Assembly: GCA_900708905.1 (NCBI GenBank)
Contig: CAADRB010000033.1
Coordinates: 1,295,179-1,359,178, forward strand
Origin: Hymenolepis diminuta
Lineage: Eukaryota; Platyhelminthes; Cestoda; Cyclophyllidea; Hymenolepididae
DNA: 64,000 bases
Direction: 5' to 3'
This document shows, piece by piece, positions 11,134 to 22,552 of this stretch. The first letter of the stretch is position 1. The number at the start of each line of letters is the position of its first letter. A program made the translations under genes and the position numbers. The notes under the pieces are model-generated. The model did no database searches. It had not been told where the DNA came from and saw only the letters and a program-made list of their open reading frames with translations.

Positions 11134-12943
11134 CCTCGAAGAAACCGCCGCTACTGACGTATGTCAACATAAGCCCAATCAAAGGTAACTACATATTATA
11201 AGGGTCATATTAAAGTTTAATAAATAAGCCCAGAAGATTACATTTAAATCGTGTATGTTTTTAAAAACGTTCTTCAAGGTATTATGTAATAAATTTATTG
11301 TAAATTAGTTAATGTTTATTATAGGGGACTTTAGCATCTCTTTTCAATAATCCAGTTAATATCATTGAAAACTTTTATCACTTTATATCTTTTGCAATTA
11401 CAGATATGACAAAGAAATTTTAATGGGAATTTCTCAAGCTTGCATTTCAGTGATCGATTTCTGAAATCAAAATCTACTGCCCATATTAAATTTTAAAGAA
11501 TTCTTATTCCTTATAGTAATTTCAGTAACTAATGTTTATTAGCGAAAATTAAACATTTAAATTTAATTTCAAATTTTTCTCCACGTGCCTATTTCGTTAA
11601 TTAACGAGCTTAGTCCACATTGGTTTTAAGTACAGTGAAATTTCATCAGAATCAATGTATTGCCAGGTTCAAATCCTATATAGTATGAACATGAACGTTA
11701 TGACAAAATTTAAGAGATCTCTAATCCTTGTTCCTAGATTTAATCTAAGAAACATAAAGTATTTCACATTATAATTTTTCAATAACTATTTAGTTAATAG
11801 TTCACCATACGCTGCTAGTAGTTTTCCATTAGTGATAAAATAGATACAAAGAAACCAGCAGTATGTCTGACCCGATATGTGATCTATTTGGGACTTCATT
11901 ATGTAAAATCAAATTTGAATATACACCTTCCCCTTTGTTATCAATATATAAAACATGATTTTGTGTACCATATCAGAACAATCTGCGCAAAATAATTATG
12001 TGTTTTTGGATCTCTTACGATCTGTAAGCCCGATATTCCAGTTTCTTCGAAAAATAGAGAAGAGAAAATACTCAAGTCGGCTAGGCACACACGAACTCTA
12101 ATTATGATGTACAAATGGGCCGATAATATATATATATATATATAGATATTAAATATAAATATATATACATATATATACTAGTGTAATATAAACTTCAAAA
12201 TAAGAGAACAGAATATAGTAAATTTATTCGAAATTGGCGGTAACGATTTTCAAGACATTCAAAAAATCGATCTTGAAAAGTGGCGGTACCTGCGAGAATG
12301 ACAATCTATTTATAACTGCTTACCTTTAAATTAATACTCAAACTTTTCGTTAGTGTGCGATTTCGCCTCTGATTGCTACTCACGTAATTTGTATCATTTT
12401 CTAAACCTCGCTTTTGAGAGTTCGAATGTTGTTCCTTTAACATTGCAGTAAATCTCCGTATGCGATTACAAGACTTCTTAAAGATATAGATAAGCCAGAT
12501 CATTCGCCTATATCTGTGTTTCGAATTTATCGTCTTAGGTTTAGTGAACGATTATAATTACATTAATATTAGAATCTAAAGTGTATTATAAAACAGGGGC
12601 AAAAAATAACGGTTTGGCGAATGGACACTACAGCAAATTTATGTTTTACATGAAAGTGAAATATAATTTTATAATTCATAGCAAAGAACAAATTCTCTTT
12701 CTACATTGTAGGAAAACAAGTGGTATCGATGAACTGCAAGTAAATGGTAGATGTTGGGGTTTAAGTCATCTTACTTTATTTGATTATTAGATTCGAGTTG
12801 TATATTATTTACTTCATGGATAGTTTGAACGTTCCGAACCTCAAATTCCATGGTTTGTCACACAGGTAACTAAAGGAATTCTTATTTGCGATACTCATCA
12901 AATAATTTTCCCCTCAAAGATTGAGAAAACAGGATTGACCTAC
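11134..12943. other. Upstream of SELENOF, no recognised gene
   Basis: AT-rich sequence with a run of AT repeats at 12126-12178 and only chance open frames (12306-12503 minus, 12581-12790 plus). The first few hundred bases are the likely SELENOF promoter, but no core motif stands out. Confidence 0.5.
12126..12178. repeat. Interrupted (AT)n microsatellite
   Basis: A 19-base TA run at 12126-12144 is followed by two shorter, interrupted AT blocks up to 12178. Confidence 0.85.
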
Positions 12944-13071
12944 ATTATCTAAGCCTATTGGAAGTGTGGTAGCAAATTTTTCATCTTGGCAGAGCTTAGC
13001 ACCAATGTCCACTAAAGGTGAACTATTTGATATTTTTAATAATTCCATTAAACCCATTCCAGACACAGAAA
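12944..13071 (-). CDS. Candidate exon, weak resemblance to a TatD-type deoxyribonuclease N-terminus
   Basis: The segment is bounded by TTTACAG acceptor (13072-13073) and AAT|GTAGGT donor, with 2 bases plus 42 open codons. A possible start ATG at 13057-13055 gives MGLMELLKISNSSPLVDIG followed by AKLCQDEKFATTL. The piece LVDIGAKL...F...L is reminiscent of the N-terminal metal-binding strand of TatD-like DNases (usually LIDIGANL...F...). It lacks any identified downstream exon (expected TGT motif), so it could equally be a chance frame. No overlap with SELENOF. Confidence 0.3.
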
Positions 13072-13073
13072 CT

Positions 13074-14498
13074 GTAAATACAGTGATCCATAAGAACGTA
13101 ATAATATTAATAATATTATAATAAATTACTATACTACTTATACACGACAATTTACACAATGTACGCAATGAAGGAAACTATCATCTGGAACGGGATCATC
13201 TGCTAAAATTACTAGTTAATAATAATTACTAAGTATTAATAATAATAAATTTAGTTTTGACTATATTTAGTCATAAATGACGATTCGTGCCTGAGCAAAT
13301 CAAATCCATGAAGTATTAAATATTCATACAGCTCAAATACTTCAAAAGTTAGAATATTGATAAGATAACTATAAATGCTTTTTCTTTGAAAAGGACTGAA
13401 TGATAAAGCAAACCTGGTATCCATATTTATAAATATAACAGAGAGGAGAATTTACTTTGGGATTTTAACTTGCATACAATGACTTTGGTAGATTTGTTTG
13501 GCGACCGTAAATTCAGAATGCAGTGAATCGAAGCTTAATGAACTAATAACTGAATCTTGAGAAAACCTTGGATAAGTATTTCTAAGCACATATTCTAAGC
13601 CGAATCGCAAAATTCCTTCTATCTTAACGATAAGATAAACTAACCCAAAGATGCCAAAACTTGTGCAAAGTTGGCATATGAATTCAGCTATGACTTCTCA
13701 TAGTTTTGTTGTCTTGCTCCTTTCACAATCTGTTACCGGAAGAATTAATTTAAGTTTTGTAACAGTTCATTTAGCAGAAAGTTAATAAATTTTAACACAG
13801 CGTTTTGCTGAAATCTAATATAATTTTATTAAACCAAATTTGATATAATTGAATTAGAACTAGAGCATTCAAAATTCTTTTGACAACCGTAGAATTAATA
13901 GACTCGGATAAAGTTCCGTAGGATGAATTACTGGAGACGTAAAATAAATCCTGAGGGTTGTGATAGGACGTGCTTAGTGTTTCATAGTTTAAAAATAAGG
14001 TAATAGTACCCTTTAACGATGATTATATTTTGTGATATGAAACAGAGGTTTACTGTTCTGATATCATAAAGGCACAACTCAGGAAACATGTTCAGAAGAA
14101 AACACATGAGAAGATCGTTAGCTTGGTGTTCCCATCAACATGGCCGATCAATACCTTTAAGTTTTCGGTGTTGTTTAATAGAACTACTGAAAATGCTTTC
14201 CACACGCAAGTCTAGAAAGAATCTGCGCTTAGTGCCTGCAGAGAATCCAAAGTACAGATAAATTTATGATAAAAGGAGTGAAAAAGAACCTTATCATCCA
14301 GGAATTGGTAACATTCGAGAAATATAAATTACTTTATAAAGTTGAAATTTTCATATTTAGTGAAAAATGGCTCTTATAATCTTTCTCTATAGGTAAAATA
14401 TATCCCTATTAATGGTAGTCTTTTAGGAAGGTTTAAACACCTATTGTTTTATTTTTTGAAATATTGTAATTTTCGAATACCATATAATAATATTGATG
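13074..14498. other. Intergenic, nothing recognised
   Basis: AT-rich with no supported exon or repeat. Confidence 0.5.
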
Positions 14499-14523
14499 CA
14501 CACACACACACACACGCACACAC
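14499..14523. repeat. (CA)n microsatellite
   Basis: CA repeats with a single G interruption at 14516. Confidence 0.9.
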
Positions 14524-14598
14524 TTTATTTTGTTAAACTTGGCAACATTTACCAAATCATTCCTTTTGTTCGATTTATCTAAAGTTGTTTATCCTAAG

Positions 14599-14679
14599 GC
14601 TTTGGTAGCACTGCCCGACGGGATGCTAGACCTTTACCGTTGGAGGAAAATGAATGCTGAATTGTTGGCAGAAAGCAAG
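14599..14679 (+). CDS. Candidate internal exon, unknown product
   Basis: An 81-bp block has AG before it (TCCTAAG) and AAG|GTGAAT after it, so it is a symmetric phase 0 exon of exactly 27 codons. It reads ALVALPDGMLDLYRWRKMN and then AELLAESK. The composition is convincingly protein-like and GC-richer than its surroundings. A further acceptor (TTTGCAG) at about 14766 leads to a short open frame, ALGFTNTFQIKLDETF..., that stops at 14839-14841, which could be a terminal exon. I do not recognise the family. Confidence 0.35.
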
Positions 14680-14841
14680 GTGAATCCTACACAGAATTCC
14701 ATTCTTTGCGTCTTCAAATATCAATCACAACTTGAAATTGCACATAAAAAGGTGTTACATTTGCAGGCACTCGGTTTCACCAACACTTTCCAAATTAAAC
14801 TGGATGAGACATTCATATATCAATCTGTGCAAACTCAGTGA

Positions 14842-17800
14842 TGATCTAACCACTGGTAGATTCTTTGTCCAGTACATGAGTTCTGTAATAATTATGAAAT
14901 CTTATAATTCGATTTTCCCGCATGAAAAACGGACTTAAAGGTCAAAATATTAACTGGAAAATGGAGTTTATTTAATGATTCTGGAGCTTAGACGAAGAAA
15001 GTTTCTCTTGATTTCCTAAATCTCAGTTCTCTTGTTCCTATGTTATTTATCTTTCTCCAAAATTGTAGATGACTCCCCATAAAAAGCACTTCCTCGCGAA
15101 TACACAAACTAAAATTCTACTTTTTAAATGTTCTTAAATGTTAATACTCTAGCTGAATTACAAGGTGTGATTGCCATAAAATGGAGTGGGATATGAGAAG
15201 AATACATAATTTGCTTAAATTACAGACAAGGAACGCCTTTAGGGAGTAATATTGGTCAATTCCTGTGATAGTTATTAAATCGAGACCGGTATCGTAAGTG
15301 AATGTTGTTGGGACGACAGAGAGTAGAGATCTATTTTTGAACCAAAGACGAATGCAGTATTCTATTCCAGACATCCGAACTGTACTCCCCGAATTAAGAG
15401 AAAAGAAAAGGACAGATCATATGAAAAAGGGGATAGAGATATGTGAAGGAACTTCTCAATGGACGCACATCCAAGGCTTGATGGAAAATCTCCAATAAAA
15501 ATACATATGGGAAGAAGAAACAGACTGAAGCTGCATTAATCACCGTAAATCGCCAAGGAGGAATAGGGAACCAACAGAAAGAATTCAGGCGGGCCCCACA
15601 AAGAAGTTCTACACGTGCGTGCGGCTTATAAAAGGGTGGCGACTAGGTGAAAATATAATTATTGAATATTTTCCCTTGACGAAATCATTATTTTATTTAA
15701 TGTTTTCTTCCCATTATTACTGAAATAACGATGAATCATTAAAGCGCTTATGTAAACTAATAGGAATCACACTATGCTATAAATAGTTAGAATTGAATTG
15801 TTATAGGTTTTCGCTTTAACAATGAGAATTTCTGTTTTGCTTTTTCTGGTTGGGATATCAGCTTGCAGATCGTAAAACCAGTTAATGAAATAATTGTCAC
15901 ATGTTGGAAATGTGAAATACCCTAAATTTTATAGAAGAGAAATTTTCATATTTAATTTTTATAGTTAGAGAATTAAACAAATGCGTATTGCTAGGAAAAT
16001 TAAGGTAGGTAAACCTCGACGTAACACATTTCATGAAAAAAATGTTTGAAATTAATCTTTGAAATGTTTATTTAAGAGCCAGAAAATAAATAAGAATATC
16101 CACAAACACATCGAAAATGTCAAATATTTTTTCATACTAGAGACTAAAAACCGAACTAGAAGTGATCAATAAAAGTTTAACTCATGTCTACCTCTAGGAT
16201 TTCTTGTAAAATGTCTGGGACTTAAGTTCGAAAAATTCATTTAAATCTTGAAAGTAGCGGAATTGAATATATAAAACAAGTGAGCAAATACCATTGTCAC
16301 CGCAACTGGATGCAATTGTGGAAGGTAACAGATTTATTTTACATCACATTATGACTCATAGATTCGCATAGATTAAATAGTTAGAGAATGATCCGTAAGG
16401 GAGACAAAATCAGACAGTGTCCCTGAAGAAACCTAATTTGGCCCTTAACATACAATTTTGCTTTCACACACATTTTGGACATGTATCCCTGCCCCCTGAC
16501 AACTTTCTTTCCTCTTTTCTTCCTCTGTGAATCTCCAACATACTGCCATTCTATCCTAATTTTCGGTCTTCTGATTTGAGAAAGGTCGTTGCATAAATAG
16601 TTGCTTTACTTGGGATTAGGACTACTTTAGGCTGCATGATCACTTATATATCGAAATTACAATTACAATGATTAATTTTCGGAGAAAAATAATATATACT
16701 AATGCTATTAATATATAAAATTAATAAGGGGAAAATCTGAACTGTGTTTCTCTAATTAGTTTTTTTGGCAAATTTCCATTTATGATTGCAGTATTATTCT
16801 TTATATGAAGCAATGGTTTTCAGTTAACATATATTATTCGTTATTTCACGTTAATTAACATAATTTTGTTTTGACTAAATTTTTTATTTAGAAAAAATAT
16901 ATATTATAAAGCAAAATTTTAAAATTGAGAATATAATTAATATGCCAAAGAGATAAAACGATATTTTATTTAGGAAAATAAAACACTGTTACAGTGATTT
17001 TTTGCATTTTTAACGAAAAATGTTAAAATCTTCGTGCTCTTGAAACAGTTTCATTCTACTAAAATAAATAACAGTAAATGAGAATCAATTTAATTGTTTT
17101 ATATGATATCACGAAACAATCATGAATTTCAAAATTTTAACATTTACCGAAATGAAACAATATCTTATAGATTCTAATTAATATTGGATTCGTTTACCAG
17201 AATTGACGCTCTCAAATTTTTAATGTGATCATGTCACAAAAAACGCAAATGCTACCAGAATTTTGTTTCTTTCAAGTTAAGTATACTTTTTTCGAACGTA
17301 CGAAAATATAAATTTCGTTATTTTAAAACAGCAGATATTTATTTCACAGTAAAAAATCTCATTAACCGATTTAAGTGTCATAATGCGATAATATATGTTA
17401 GAAAAATAGCGTTTTACAATTTCTTTACTGACCATAATGAGTTGGTGACGTTTTATCTTCCGACGAACGTGCCCCTGATAAAAATTTATTGCAAAGAGAA
17501 CATCGGCCTGCAAATTAAACATCCTAGCATTAAGATGAAAACGTACCAATAAGTATGAATTATATGAACTGGTCTATGTATCTGAGGAAAATGTACTGAC
17601 TTACTTCGGCTTGGTGAGCTTTCGGAGTTATTGCCAAGATGATACGTACTGTGTCCTTTTATTTATAAATGTCAATATTTAAGAATTAATTTTACTAAAT
17701 AAACAGATTTTAGGGGATCATTATACTGAAAGAAGTCATTTACACTAACAAGTAATATATTCATTATTCAAGTAATTCGTAAAAATTACCATATTTTGAA

Positions 17801-19759
17801 TGCTTTAAGCTACTTCTGAAATACTTCCCGCAAATACGGCATTCAAAGGGAATTTCATCTTCAAAAATATAAATCTGTGTAAGTCCTCCTCATAACAAAT
17901 TTATACAATATTTGGTATAAAAATTAGATTTATGTAATGTGAGTGGTTACTTAAATTTGCTACAGATTCAATAAATTCCGGCATTTCAGTTTTATAATAA
18001 TTGATCGTACAAACGGCTTAATCCTCCCCTCGGTAAATACTCATATCATCAGCCAAACTGGCCTTTTTGTCGACAAAAACATTAATGGCATAATTAGGAG
18101 AAATCAATAATTATCACTCAGGGCGCTTATTTTAAGTGATTAATGGCTTTGACACGATAGACAATTAAGTTATAGGAGTGAAAAGTTAAAGTCAAAATGA
18201 GATGAATTAAGAAAAGTAAGAAAACTTGTTTTTTGAAAACAAATTCTGAAATTAACGTAGGAGGTTATCGTTTACCTCATTCTCAGCCTTGAGGTAAGTA
18301 AGAGAGACACTGATTTTGGGCTTTGCATCGGTCCAAGTTCACTTGTCTAATTCAAGTTGCTTTAGGAATTGTTGGCAATGTGACACTATGACCACAAATT
18401 CCACGAATTCAATAATAACACGGGATTAAGCGAACTCCTGTAATTTACCAAAATTTTTCAAGCAATGACTCTCATTTTTAGTGCATCTTAAAAATTACTT
18501 AAAATTTACAAATAAATAAAAAAATAACAAAATCAATAAACATATAGAATTTTTAATTTTATTTCCATTGGATGAAGTGACTCTATTTTATTCAACAGTC
18601 TCAAAATAAGGAATCTCAGATAAAGATGGTGAAATGTAGCGATGAATAGAAACCAAGGAATGCAAAAATCGTAGTGGTAATGTAATAAAGAATAAGTAAT
18701 TAATTAATGAATCGGATTAAAAGTGTTTCAAACAGATAGCTGTTTGCATTGGTATTGTTTGGTATTTTGTGTCTATTTTTGCTGCCTGCTGGATCATGCT
18801 TGGAGATTAGAGTGAAATGGCTTGTGAATTTGGAGATGAAATGCTGGTGAGGACAGTTTTGAATACTTGGGCTGTATTTGAGAATGTTGGCGTTTCCGTA
18901 TTGGGATAAACCAGTTTGAAATCGGTTAGTCAGTCTTATGCAGTGTTGGTTAATGGAATCGCATTTCGATTGCGATGTTATTTGCTTGCTTGCACTTTGT
19001 TTAATGTTTACACTTCGATTAAGGCACTTATTTACTTTTATTGACCGTTTGATCCGCTTCTTGGATTCAGTATACCGTTTGCATCCTCTCTTTATTTAAT
19101 CTTGAAATCACAAGCGGTGTTCAAAAATTCTTGAGAGATTCTCGATTATCAACTTGCAGTTGCTTAACGTCGAATTTCGTTGCTGATCTGGTTTATAGTC
19201 AAATAATTTACAAAATTGACAACATTGAAATCGTTTTGCTGTACAGACAAACAAAATTTTCGCAGTTCTTATATGTAAGTTGGGATACATCTATTAATGC
19301 TACAATTAATAAAAAATTTCAAATTGAATACTCATTTTTATATTTGCGGACAAGACCTTGTTACATTGATGCGGTTTGATACATGTTATTCAGTTATTAA
19401 TATATATATATATATATATACCAAATATAATAATTAAATTCTGTGACCAATCAAATTTCCACGGATGTTACAATTTCATTATTCAAATGAAACTGTTTTT
19501 ATTTTGAATTATAATATGAGATAATTAAAGCTCTCACTAATATCTATCAGCAATATAAATGCCGTATTTAAGTAGTTGTATTAAAAATATATAAGCCAGC
19601 AAGGAAACTAATTCTTTGCCATAATAAAGCGAACTTTGGGCACTTTATAAAATGTATAAAATTGCTTTCATGTATTGTGACAATTTAACTCTTCAGAGTT
19701 GATTTCATAGTAAATAATTTTGAACACTTATCACTTTCATACGGTTCTGTGGAACAAAT
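14842..19759. other. Long AT-rich stretch without a recognised gene
   Basis: Only isolated short frames are present (15298-15498 plus, 17277-17549 minus, 19108-19379 on both strands), none with splice support or family resemblance. An AT microsatellite lies at 19399-19420. Confidence 0.5.
19399..19420. repeat. (AT)n microsatellite
   Basis: An uninterrupted AT run. Confidence 0.9.
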
Positions 19760-20075
19760 AACGCTATCAGGGCTAAAAGAAGGATCTCATGCGCTAGAAC
19801 ATTCTGGAAAGGGTAGTCGTGCTACCGATCGAATATTAAGCGAGCACAGACGTGCGTGCAGAGGCCTTTTATCCAACCAACAATCAGTATTCGTGAAGCG
19901 TAGCGTTACTTGTACTGACAATTACTAAGCCCTTTCAGAAACTCTCTCCTCAACATATCTTCCGTGTTCTCACTACTTTAAACGTTGCCTAGCTAATTTG
20001 GGGGCACCTTTTATTAGAGACTAGTTGTACTTGTTTGCAGTAAATTGGATTTTTAAGAGGATTACCAAGGTTCAG
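19760..20075 (+). repeat. Dispersed repeat R1, copy 1
   Basis: This copy shares ordered blocks with 54620-54990: GCGCTAGAACA(T/C)TC(T/C)GGAAAG, then CGTGCGT(G/T)CAGAGGCC, a CAATCAGT block, AGCGTAGCGTT / CATAGCGTTGAA, and CTAGCTAATTTGGGGGC near the 3' end. No long ORF is present. GC content is higher than in the flanks. The length and the AATAAA-type 3' part in other copies suggest an LTR-like or non-autonomous element. The class is undecided. Confidence 0.65.
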
Positions 20076-20424
20076 TCAATTGGTCATTTGCATAGTATTA
20101 GCTACAGTCCTTTATCGAATATAGGAAATACAATAGTATTTTTTTCCGTACAATTTCTGTAAATATTAATGACAATTGGGATAAACGACTATCAAATTAA
20201 TGACAGCACCGGAATATATTTTCAAAACACGCATTGTCGCGTAAATTTTCAACAATGTGAAACATCTATGTGATCTTTTATCATTATAAATAACGTTTTT
20301 TTCCAGTCTTATTTTAGAAGAGATTTAATGCATATTAAAAAGCATAAAAAGAAAAGATTTGATAATACTTTATTATTAATTTTGTAAACTACATCAACAT
20401 GACAGAAGAGACTGTAGCGGATGC

Positions 20425-21200
20425 TACACCAATAAGTCTTTTTGCCACACCTAAGTATTCCTCCTAACAGTCCGAATAGCCTCTAGCAGAGTCCTCTATT
20501 ATCAATTTACCTCCAAATTAGCTAGGCTATGCCCAAAGTAGCAAGAACAAGCTGTAAGACACATGGTATAGGGTGCTGCCACTAATGGCGACGAAACCGA
20601 AACTAAAATTTAAATCAACCAATCATTTCTTTCTTTCCTTTGCATACCACTAATCACAAGCCACCCCATGGAAAGAACCAATGAAGGCCAATGTGGAAGA
20701 GCCAACCTTCGGGACGCCTCCCGGAAAAGAGGAGGAGAAAAGCCTGGATACGAAGACAGGCTAGAATATCGCGTTCCGGCGTGCAACCAACTATCCTCTG
20801 CCTGTGGCTTCCAGCACTACTTTCCGACATCCCTACTCCTATCCTTCACCGTCTAACCTAACCTTTCCCACCCAAATTTTGATGTACTCTATTCGTTCTT
20901 AATAAATTCCCATTCTAACTGATCTTGGCTCTCCTGTCGAATTCCGGCCGATCTTACAAAGCAATGTTTTGAGTGCAGAAGGTTTACTGCTCAACTCTAC
21001 GTGTGTGTCATTGACAAAAGCTTAGACACTAAATACAAAACCAGACTAGGCTGCAGGGATCTTGATCGCTGATTGGCTGAGGGGGCCTCTACCCACACGT
21101 AAGCGCTTGTTCTCTACGCGACCGGTTACATCGCACTTCCCAGAAAGTTCAAGCGCGCCTGATTCAATCAGCCTTGATAGCGTTGTGAACTCCACCAGAC
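20425..21200 (-). repeat. Dispersed repeat R1, copy 2, split by a nested solo LTR
   Basis: Read on the minus strand, 21200-20959 matches the 5' and middle parts of the R1 copy at 54.6 kb (GTAAC.GATCGCGTA, AGAGGCC, CCAATCAG, TGTATTTA). The match resumes below 20553 with CTTGCTACTTTGGGC and TAGCCTAGCTAATTTGG up to GTTAGGAGGA. The intervening 406 bp is a separate insertion, described in the next entry. Confidence 0.65.
20553..20958. mobile_element. Solo LTR with 4-bp target duplication, nested in R1
   Basis: The element begins TGTAAGACACATGG and ends CCGATCTTACA. It is therefore TG...CA with short inverted ends (TGTAAGA/TCTTACA). Direct repeats AAGC flank it at 20549-20552 and 20959-20962. An AATAAA (about 20899-20904) lies near its right end, as in an LTR R region. 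It is distinctly GC-richer than the surroundings. No internal retrotransposon sequence remains, which points to LTR-LTR recombination. The open frame at 20668-20856 inside it is not thought to be a gene. Confidence 0.75.
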
Positions 21201-22039
21201 TACTCCTCTGAGCAGATTATGCGACAACTACCGCATTGATGCCATCTACATTCAAAATATAAAAATTAAATTCTGCAATAGATTTCAATTCTTTCATTTT
21301 TGTTTTCAAGTTTTGTCTTTACGCATTGCACGGATAAAATTAGTAAAAGACGTTTATATGCATATTTTTGAATACATAATACATGCGTTGCGCTGAAACA
21401 GTATTTGTTGTAAATGTATTATGCATTTCCAGTTGAATATAAACCGGCATATTTTTAGTTAATAAAACAAAATAAAGGCACTTTTCCAGAATATTAAATA
21501 GGTAATTGTAGTTGCCGGTTGGTAAATAAATTACATCCATGAAATTTTTTAATGTTTCTATTTAAAAATGCAGCACAAGATAAATATTTAGTGCACGTAC
21601 ACATTCATATTTTAAACTATTTACCAGACAAAGAAAACACTTTGAAGTTCAAACATTTTAAATTTAAAAATTTGCATTAATTTTTTCCATGACTGTAAAT
21701 CTACCTGAAAATTATCGAAACTTTCTTTTGTTTTCCACATTTTAACTAAATATTTTTATCTCAAATTTTTTCGGATTGTCATTCAGTAATTTCATTAACA
21801 TGCTTCCAATCTCTTTGTTTTTATTTTATATGTGCACCATAAATTAATATTAGAAAAGATTCCTTGGCTGTTTTTATAAAATTTTGCATATTTGTTGCAT
21901 TTTTGACGAACTAAATGTCTACACTAAAGCCTCAAGAGTTGAACACTAAACCCCATGTTAATTAAAACAAATTTTCAATTTACTACTTTTCAAAGTGAAT
22001 CTAATCATCGATGACCACAAGAATCATGATTTTTAAACT
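21201..22039. other. Intergenic, nothing recognised
   Basis: AT-rich sequence with no supported gene or repeat. Confidence 0.5.
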
Positions 22040-22552
22040 TGTTGGAGTTAGATAAGAACTAACGGTTCACATCTAACAAACAACAGCAACAACAGTCACC
22101 AATTCGTAGCTGTTTGAGTAAGAGCTAAAAACAATTGTAAAGCAGAGCACCAAGATAAGGCCAAAAATGTATTCAGGGAAGGCACATCGAGGATTGAAGC
22201 GAGTGAAAGAGAGAGGGGGAGGGGAGCGTGGTGAGGAGGAGAGAAGCTGAGTAGGGAGCGTAGGAGCCACTAGCTGACAAGCGTGCGTTGTTCTTGTGTG
22301 GAAAACAAAGATAGCTTTGTATGAGTCACTTGGGCAAGGACGTGCGAGCACATGAGCGCAAATGCGCTCATAGGTGAAGCGAGACGGTTATAGAAAGGGG
22401 GAAATCGATTGGGGCGTTTAGACATGGCAGATAGGAAATATGATAAGGCCATAAAATACGCCTCTAAAACTTCGTGTGCGGAAGACCGAGGTATTTTCGT
22501 GAAGACTGCGAATAAAAGGTAATGCTGGAAATACATAGAGAGTTATCCTACA
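22040..22552 (-). mobile_element. Repeat R2 copy A, TG...CA solo-LTR-like (513 bp)
   Basis: The plus strand reads TGTTGGAGTTAGATAAG at the left and AGAGTTATCCTACA at the right. The same boundaries and interior recur at 24601-25110 (inverted) and 57033-57542. Interior landmarks are CAATTCGTAGCTGTTTGAGTAAG, the hexamer-rich purine tract GAGAGAGGGGGAGGGG, and ATGAGTCACTTGGG. Frames inside (22073-22536 minus) are chance frames of a non-coding repeat. Flanking bases AACT/AGCT are similar but not identical. Confidence 0.7.

Noticed and set aside
12815..12880. Possible repeat shared with 33775-33840 (GTTCC(G/A)AAC(C/T)TCAAATTCCATG)
   Set aside because: Only about 65 bp is similar, boundaries cannot be set and there are just two copies, so it is too weak to list as a family.
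15298..15498. 66-codon charged plus-strand frame
   Set aside because: It overlaps an equally long minus frame (15141-15374), with no splice sites or family resemblance.
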